Part shown: positions 63,451-64,000 of the stretch, one piece after another
Layout of the letters: every line of letters begins with the position of its first letter
Position numbering within the stretch: position 1 is the stretch's first letter
Assembly (NCBI RefSeq): GCF_000827885.1
Contig: NZ_JTKH01000006.1
Span: 620,001 to 684,000 of the forward strand
Source of the DNA: Vibrio renipiscarius
GTDB taxonomy: Bacteria > Pseudomonadota > Gammaproteobacteria > Enterobacterales > Vibrionaceae
Reading direction: 5' to 3'
Length of the DNA stretch: 64,000 nucleotides
Made by a program: the position numbers and the translations under genes
The notes under the pieces: model-generated
Seen by the model: only the letters and a program-made list of their open reading frames with translations
What the model was told of the DNA's origin: nothing
Databases searched by the model: none

Positions 63451-64000
63451 CTAGGGCTTTGCCAGAGGTCGGCGTTTAATCATACTTTCAATGATAATGA
63501 ACAGTAGGCCCGCCCAAATCAAACTAAAGCTGATCAGTTTTACTTCATCAAACACTTCACCGAAGAGGAACACCGCTAAGACAAACTGCAAACTCGGCTC
63601 AATATATTGCATTAACGCCACATTCGACATTGACGTTAAACGGATCGCCATTGAGTAGAAAATCAAAGGCAGCAAGGTAATCGGGGCTGAGCCCATATAG
63701 AGCAGCAGTGTTTGCCAATCAGTTTGTAATGACACCGCACCGACAGTCGCGTGTTTCACCACTAAATAAGTCAGTGCAATTGGGGTCAGTAATAACACTT
63801 CAACAAAGAGGCAGGTTGCCCAGTCATAACTGATTTTCTTTTTAAACCAGCCATAAAGAGTGAAAAATATTGCCATGGTGAGTGCAATATATGGGATTTG
63901 CCCATATTGCATGACTTGATAGCTTAATCCGGCTGTCGCCAACACTAAGGCGATTTTTTTACCTAAGCTAATGTGCTCTTTAAGAACAAACACGCCCAGT
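63451..64000 (-). CDS. rarD: RarD-type EamA transporter, partial (C-terminal part)
   Basis: The C-terminal 182 or so residues of a drug/metabolite transporter; the N-terminus lies beyond the right edge. The frame is open to the window end, so the GTG at 63993 is internal. Five or more helices are seen, with the RarD-type segments APITLLPLIFYSMAIRLTSMSNVALMQYIEPSLQF and FGEVFDEVKLISFSLIWAGLLFI. The family includes the chloramphenicol-sensitivity protein RarD; the natural substrate is unknown. Confidence 0.85.
   Translation of the reverse strand, partial: LGVFVLKEHISLGKKIALVLATAGLSYQVMQYGQIPYIALTMAIFFTLYGWFKKKISYDWATCLFVEVLLLTPIALTYLVVKHATVGAVSLQTDWQTLLLYMGSAPITLLPLIFYSMAIRLTSMSNVALMQYIEPSLQFVLAVFLFGEVFDEVKLISFSLIWAGLLFIIIESMIKRRPLAKP

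Overview
The window is a contiguous piece of a gammaproteobacterial chromosome, most likely Vibrio or a very close relative. GC content looks to be in the mid-40s by eye (not computed). The gene content fits: AsnS, RibA, TyrR, SdaA/SdaC, CydDC-TrxB, a VC1184-type class V aminotransferase, an H-NOX/hybrid kinase pair and several Vibrio-type DUF proteins. The neighbourhoods trxB-cydD-cydC, ycjX-ycjF-tyrR and ycbB-ycbK-ycbL match known enterobacterial order, and no phage, IS element or CRISPR array interrupts the window. It reads as core chromosome with small accessory insertions.

Layout. 1-2.5 kb: minus-strand ectoine-degradation operon (ectoine hydrolase, AsnC-type regulator, aldehyde dehydrogenase running off the edge). 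2.8-7.5 kb: trxB and cydDC. 7.9-9.8 kb: a two-gene unit of a 2-oxoglutarate dioxygenase and a class V PLP enzyme. 9.9-19.2 kb: single genes (DUF2797, a GGEEF cyclase, sanA, maeA, a DEAH helicase, a small unknown, an outer-membrane barrel). 19.4-31.4 kb: aspC, a von Willebrand lipoprotein, asnS, a leucine-rich-repeat kinase, queD, the serine unit sdaC-sdaA and nudL. 31.5-35.3 kb: the H-NOX/hybrid kinase pair and pabB. 35.4-43.5 kb: fumarase, ycjX-ycjF-tyrR and a chain of small genes (GNAT, HD phosphohydrolase, DUF2947, and a 58-residue gene). 44-50 kb: ribA, then an iron-linked cluster (imelysin, di-haem oxidoreductase, second imelysin, DUF1513) behind a good Fur box. 50-53 kb: L,D-transpeptidase, Tat-exported M15-type peptidase and a metallo-beta-lactamase-fold hydrolase. 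54.8-60.1 kb: a TRAP transporter followed by a Cache-domain two-component system. 60.3-64 kb: DOPA-dioxygenase-like gene, a GGDEF/EAL protein, an SOS-controlled small gene, and rarD running off the right edge.

How parts work together. SdaC imports serine and SdaA deaminates it, with a CRP-like site upstream. The TRAP genes and the adjacent sensor/regulator look like an uptake system with its own control. The H-NOX protein would gate the hybrid kinase by nitric oxide. The imelysin/DHOR cluster is probably switched on when iron is scarce. YcbB and YcbK remodel peptidoglycan.

Most notable finding: two tandem LexA-like boxes (62992-63007 and 63040-63055) overlap a promoter just before a 74-residue gene of unknown function (63073-63297). 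This predicts a small, undescribed SOS-regulon protein. It also shows that an in-frame ATG further upstream, which lies inside the promoter and operator, is unlikely to be the start. Other points worth following are a 13-codon leader peptide ending one base before ribA, a short-gene candidate at 43373-43549, a TyrR-box-like site before tyrR, a 14-bp perfect palindrome before dctP, and a family of about 126-bp intergenic repeats.
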